Positions 58,790-64,000 of a DNA stretch of 64,000 bases are shown here, piece by piece. Source of the DNA: Brasenia schreberi (lineage: Eukaryota > Streptophyta > Magnoliopsida > Nymphaeales > Cabombaceae); contig JAYKKT010000064.1 of the NCBI GenBank assembly GCA_036023115.1, positions 5,171,001 to 5,235,000 on the forward strand. Direction: 5' to 3'. Position numbers and translations under genes: made by a program. Position 1 is the stretch's first letter; each line of letters opens with the position of its first letter. The notes under the pieces were generated by a model. That model made no database searches, had not been told where the DNA came from, and saw only the letters and a program-made list of their open reading frames with translations.

Positions 58790-60595
58790 CTTCGTGGTGG
58801 AGTGAAGTGGTGTAAGATAAAATCAAGGCAAAGAAGGCAAGGCACATTAAGTGAAGCAAAAGCCAAAGTTTAGAAGAATTTATCTAAAAAACTTAACTCA
58901 AAAGAAGATTAAAGAGATATTTTTAGGATAGTTAAGGATAGAGATAATAAAACTAAGGATCTTACTTTTGTTACATATATAAGAGATGAGGATGAAAAAA
59001 TTCTAGTGGTAAATAATAATATAAGAAACAAATAAAAAATTTATTTCTATAAGTTTTTTAATGAAAATACGAATGTTAGTATTAACTTAGTAGAGTTAGC
59101 CAAATAAAAAGAATATAAACCATAATTTCTATTGACGTATTCAAAAGAATGAAGTTAAAAAAGCTCTTAAATATATGAAGGTTGATAAATCTATCAAGAC
59201 TAGGCAATATTCTTATAGAAGTATTGAAAATCTTAGGAGAGATGGGCTCACTTGGCTATTTAAAGAAATATGGAGAACCCAAAGTATGGAGAACTCGTAT
59301 ATAAGAATAAGAGAGAGAATCAAAATTGTGTGAATTATATGTTTATCAAATTAATAAGTTATACTGTTAAATTATAAAAAAATTATTGAACATAAGTTAA
59401 GACAAAATCGAGTAAAACAGAAAACCAATTTGGATTCATGCTCGTCAGATCTACTATTGAAACGATTCACTTATTGAGACGTCTTATGAAACATTTTAGA
59501 ACAAAAAATAAGAACCTTCACATGATATTTAATGATCTAGAAAAAACTTATGATAGAGTGCGAAGAGATGTTGTTTGGAGAACCTTGGAAAATAGATGTA
59601 TCTCACTGACATAAATAAATCTTATATGAAACATGTATGATGGTGTAAAAACATGTGTGAGGACTTATAAGAGAATGATAGACTCCTTTAAAGTTAATAT
59701 TAGGTTACATTAGGAATCAACTTTAAGTCCATATTTATTTATATTGATCATTGATGAGTTAACAAAACATATTCAAGATGAAGTACCTTGGTATATGTTA
59801 TTTGCAGATGACATTGTGTTAGTGAATGAGTATAAAGAAAAAGTTAATAGGAAATTAGAACTATGAAGAGAAACATTAGAAAGTAAAGACTTTCAACTTA
59901 GTAGAACAAAGACATAATATATGAAATGTAAGTTTGATCATTTGGGTGTTTCAGAAGGCATAAAAATTAAGATTGACACATATTACATCCCTCACAAGGA
60001 AAGTTCTAAATAACTAGGATCAATTTTTTAAAGTGATGAAAAATTGACAGAGATGTTACTTATAGAATTAATACCGGTTGGTTAAAATGGAGATGAACAT
60101 CAAGTATTATATGTGATAGGAATATAACATTAAAGTTAAAAAGTAAATATTATAGAGCAGTAATTAGACCTACTATGTTTTATGGTTATGAGTGTTGTGT
60201 AGTTAATCATCAATATGTACAAAAGATGTCTATAGGATAAATAAAGATATTGAGATGAATGAGTGGTCACACAAGTAAATATCGTACACATAACGAGGTT
60301 ATTATAAACCAATTATGAGTAGCATCAATAGAGGATAAAATAAGAGAAAATCGTTTAAGATGGTTTGAACATGTAGAAAAACGACAAAATGATGCTCCCT
60401 TAAGAACATATGAAAATTAAATTGTGAAAATGTTAAAAGAGGAAAATGACAACCTCAAGAGTGCCGGAAAGAAAGTATAAAGAATGATCTAGTTTATATT
60501 GAGTTAATTGCTAGCATCACACGTGATAGGGCTATGCGGAAATAAAGAATTCGTGTAGCTGACCCCATCTAATACGAAAAAAGCTTAATTGATGA
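58790..60595 (+). mobile_element. RTE-type LINE, ~1.8-kb 5'-truncated copy
   Basis: The longest plus-strand RTE copy. It starts in the region before the reverse transcriptase, then gives fragments of the RT (KTYDRVRRDVVWRTLENR), an intact-looking [14 protein letters not shown] motif near 59.79-59.82 kb, KFDHLGVSEGIKIKI, PIEDK-type and RWFEHVE pieces, and ends with ctgaccccatctaatacgaa and a decayed tail. Many stops interrupt the frame. No endonuclease part is present. Confidence 0.8.
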
Positions 60596-60599
60596 TGTA

Positions 60600-63164
60600 T
60601 CGAGCCATGTTTTTAAAGCCAAATGACTACATATATTAAGAAATTTGAAGAAATTATGCAAAGTACCGAGAGGGCATAGTGTCGATGATCGCATGCTCGA
60701 CTTCTCTCCTAAGCACGCCTCACCAGTTTATTTCATTGATCTTTGCAATCGGCATTCAGCTTCACTTCCTCCCTTATCTTCCTTCTAAGCTTGCAATGCA
60801 ACCAACCACTTCATATTTGCGAGCCACCTCCTTGTTATCAGATCTGATTTTACTTGTGCAACAACAGGCTTTGCTAGTACTTTTGCAAAGCTTCGCTACT
60901 AAAATGAACAGGAAAGAAATTCTAAATTCATATTGCATGCAGGATTGAGTTCCCCATGTATTGAAGAAGCCTTCTCTTCCTGTCACCTCTGCCAACAAAT
61001 GATCACACTGTCATCGAGAAGCGCGGACATCAACGAACCTATAATATATTCTCTATTTAAACATCTCTACAATTCGATCGACATTATCACTCATGAAAAT
61101 ATGAATTTAAAAAATGTTTAATACACCATTAAATATAAAATATTAAAATATATAAGGATACATTGTACCCATAGTTAGGTGGGGCATGCGCCTCACCCGA
61201 AATCCGAAAATTATAGGAGTTGCCACTCGATGCTACATCAAAATAGAAGTGCACCTCACTGAAAATATAAGTGCGATTAGAATTCCCGAGTCCGCCACTG
61301 CTTACACCCTCTATGCCTACATTTTTTAGTTATTATAGGGTAAAAATATTGGTGATTTTTTTTCTGGAGAAAACGCTATTTGTACTTTAGTTTTTCGTGT
61401 TGTTGCCTGTTGGTATAGCCTGCAATTCTAAGTATGCTCAATTCGTACCAAATTATCAGTCAGATACGTGTATGACCCGATCCAAGTACAATATTGTGTT
61501 CTCTTCAACTATTTTGGTCTAAACCAACAATATCCAGTAGTCCATAAGGGCCTGGATTAGTCCGTCAAAGCCGGGTCGGGTTGGGTCGGCCCATTTTGCG
61601 ATAAGGTTCTCTCAAGCTGCCTTTCACCATTCACAACACCGAACACGAACATGAGACCTTGTTTAAGGGGAACAAGTGCCGAACCACTTGGACCAAGCGT
61701 TGATATTCTCCTGAACTCTTTAATGCATTTAGATTTTTTTTCTTTTACAATTTATTACATGAATCATGCTTTGTGAAGTTAAATGTGAACATAACGGAAG
61801 ATCGAACTCAATGGCATCAAACTTAAGTCAACTTAGAATATTAAGTTAAGGTTCAAACTTATAATCCAAATCCAATTCATATCCAAATATTAAATCATGT
61901 GCAGATTAAGGGAGTTGGGGAGACGCTATTAGAGTAAGTATGCTTCATGTTCAAGTATTACCAACCTGAGTATTATCATGCCATTCCAGTGGTTCTTTTG
62001 GTCGGGTTTGGGCATTGAAAAACTCGATCCAGACCCATCCCCAGACCCAAGCCATGACAACCCTATTTTTGAAGGCTTCCCTACCAAGGGTTTCCATCTA
62101 CACCCATGACCAAACCTAGTGGTAGACAAACAAAGAAGAGTCCGACCCACTTCAATCATCCAAAATTTTGACGGCCAAATCCGCGAGGCCTGCCTTGTGA
62201 CCGGTCATCCATTCTCATTCATCTTAACAATCCATGGCCATTAGTGGCTCGACAGCGGACCTACTCATGGGTGAGGTGAGGCAGCCCCTCATGGAAAATA
62301 AAAAAAAATCTATGTAAGCAGTTTGATTTTTTTGAAAATTTATATGGATCGTCTCACCTGGATCTCACCCAACTGATCTTGCTTCAACCCTGAATTTTTT
62401 TTAGGTGTGTCACTGTAGTGAGCAATACCCAAACCTGATCATCTCATTTTCTTCCCCGGAAGCGAAGCTGGGGTTAGGCAGGTCGTGCCCATTACAACTA
62501 CAAAGACTGCACCAGCTATTGAACCCCTGACCTGCTACGAGAAAGCTCACACAAGCAATGTTTGCTCTTTCCACAAAATCCTGACGTACCCAAGAAGTGG
62601 AATCCATCTCCTGTTTGAACAAACTATGCGTAAATGAATTTCACACAGTCGAATCCATTTTTAGAAGCACGACGTTCGTGTTGGAATCCAAATAACAGTG
62701 GCGAGAAACGGATTCACCTGTGAAATGGATTCCTTTGCAGGTGAGAATTCTCACAAGAGGAATTACATGACGGGTGCCACAAGAGGGCACTGGGCGAAGT
62801 TTGGATCAGTCTAAATTCATAACCATCTTGCCCAGTTCCCATTGATGACTGGCTAATACAATAAGTGTTACCTAAGCTCCTCAGTCGGGGCTTGGCTCCT
62901 GAACCGTATATGAGTTGCCTCGTATCACTTACTAGCACCACACTTTCTGAATAACGCAAGAGGCATGAGAATTCACCTATTTTTTTTAGGTTCAGAAAAC
63001 AATTTTTGTAAAAAGGAAAAGAACGAAATGTTCGAAGATATTTATTATATGTAGGAAATATTCGACTGGTAATTGAAATATCAAAGTTGTGGAAAGCGTC
63101 GGCAAAGGTTGAAATCGTGGAGGGTGGTGGTGGTGGAAAGGGCGTGTGCTCTCCTTCCCCCTCT

Positions 63165-63195
<31 letters not shown>

Positions 63196-64000
63196 GATGA
63201 TGTAATTTTAATTTTGAGTTTCATTCCCCATCACATGTAACCTTTAATTGAATGGTTGAGATTTGTTTGAATGAATTTGTATATAGATGGTTTATATCTT
63301 TCAACTCTCTTTCTTTCTCTCTCTCTCTTTATATATATATATATATATATTCCTCTTAATGATCACATTGGAATTGTTTGCGTCACGAACTTTTGCGTGG
63401 AACTTAACACTTGGGGTTTCGGTTTCATTTGCAAAGCAAACACTGAACCAAAAGTTTTAAAAAATGGAGGGTTCCACGGAACCAATATTTCCATAATAAG
63501 TTGAAAAGTGAGTGATACTTGGGAGCTGCAACTCCTTTCGGGGGCTTGTGCTGAATTCACACCTCATCGAGTTGCCAGTTATGCCGTCGACTCGAAAACG
63601 AAAAGCTCAGTAGCATAGAACTTGTGCCTCAACCCACCCTCTTGGCCCTTGACATGGATCCTTCATGAGCTTTTAACAAAAAACCAAGCCTTATGATAAG
63701 CTAAGTGAGTTGGCTATGTAGAGTGGTGGACATTCAATTTTTTTTTGGTAAGACCGGTTTGTATTTTGGGAAAGGCGCACTTGTATTTCATGTTCACAAA
63801 GCACTTGTAGTTTCCTAATACAAGAGGAATTTTCTAGATTTAAGGTGACACACCTATATATGTCCACAAAATACTTGTAACTTTTTATATATATAATGGT
63901 GGACTCACGAACTTTTCGGATTTTTTGTGAGACATCTTACCTCAACTAAAATTCTTATCCATTTCCAAATGCGACTAGTCTTGAATGCTTGTTTGCATCA
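60600..64000. other. Intergenic stretch to the end of the window
   Basis: TA microsatellites lie at about 63168-63195 and 63330-63350. Open frames at 60.68-60.95 kb (plus) and 60.77-61.0 kb (minus) overlap and match no family I know. No confident gene was found. Confidence 0.45.
62440..62560 (-). mobile_element. Possible SINE fragment
   Basis: On the minus strand, gtagcaggtcaggggttcaa and then gtaatgggcacgacctgcc recall the B-box region and body of tRNA-derived plant SINEs. A single, partial copy, so tentative. Confidence 0.3.

Noticed and set aside
60679..60998. Overlapping open frames on both strands near 60.7-61.0 kb
   Set aside because: No family resemblance, no supporting splice context, and neither strand is favoured.

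Overview
The window is nuclear DNA of a flowering plant. It carries spliced plant gene families (a DUF789 protein, a Di19 zinc-finger protein, a group-II COBRA-like protein and a proline-rich cell-wall protein), long AT/GA microsatellites, and many plant transposable elements (RTE LINEs, Copia, hAT, SINEs). Very long TE-filled introns suit a medium or large genome such as a magnoliid or other early-diverging angiosperm. That placement is inference and the species cannot be named from the sequence.

Layout. (1) 1.6-24.0 kb, plus strand: a six-exon DUF789 gene of 406 codons, intact on paper, reconstructed by joining frames at splice sites. Intron 2 is 19.1 kb and holds an RTE LINE, a Copia element split by a second RTE LINE, 5S-rRNA-derived short elements and a 3.4-3.6 kb hAT element with a decayed transposase. 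Intron 3 uses a GC donor. A partial duplicate of exon 6 lies in intron 5. (2) 25.7-32.9 kb, minus strand: a five-exon Di19 gene of 221 codons, convergent with DUF789. Its third intron has textbook U12-type AT-AC signals and contains a 729-bp hAT derivative with a perfect 8-bp target duplication. (3) 33-44 kb: gene-poor, with microsatellites, tandem duplications and short RTE-derived insertions, including a complete 170-bp element with a 19-bp target duplication. (4) 44.0-50.4 kb, minus strand: a COBRA-like pseudogene with one stop and three frame breaks. An RTE fragment sits in its last codons and was later split by another hAT copy. (5) 55.5-56.0 kb, minus strand: a single-exon proline-rich protein gene. 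(6) 57-64 kb: an unrecognised exon-like stretch, a 1.8-kb RTE copy and SINE-like remnants.

The mobile elements form a connected set. The RTE LINE, a 170-bp derivative that looks like its two ends joined, and a 5S-rRNA-derived SINE-like family all share the same 3' tail, which suggests they use the same reverse-transcription machinery. Three copies of one hAT family show stages of decay. No operon, CRISPR array, phage or bacterial feature is present. All gene models come from reading splice signals and from remembered family sequences; no search was run.
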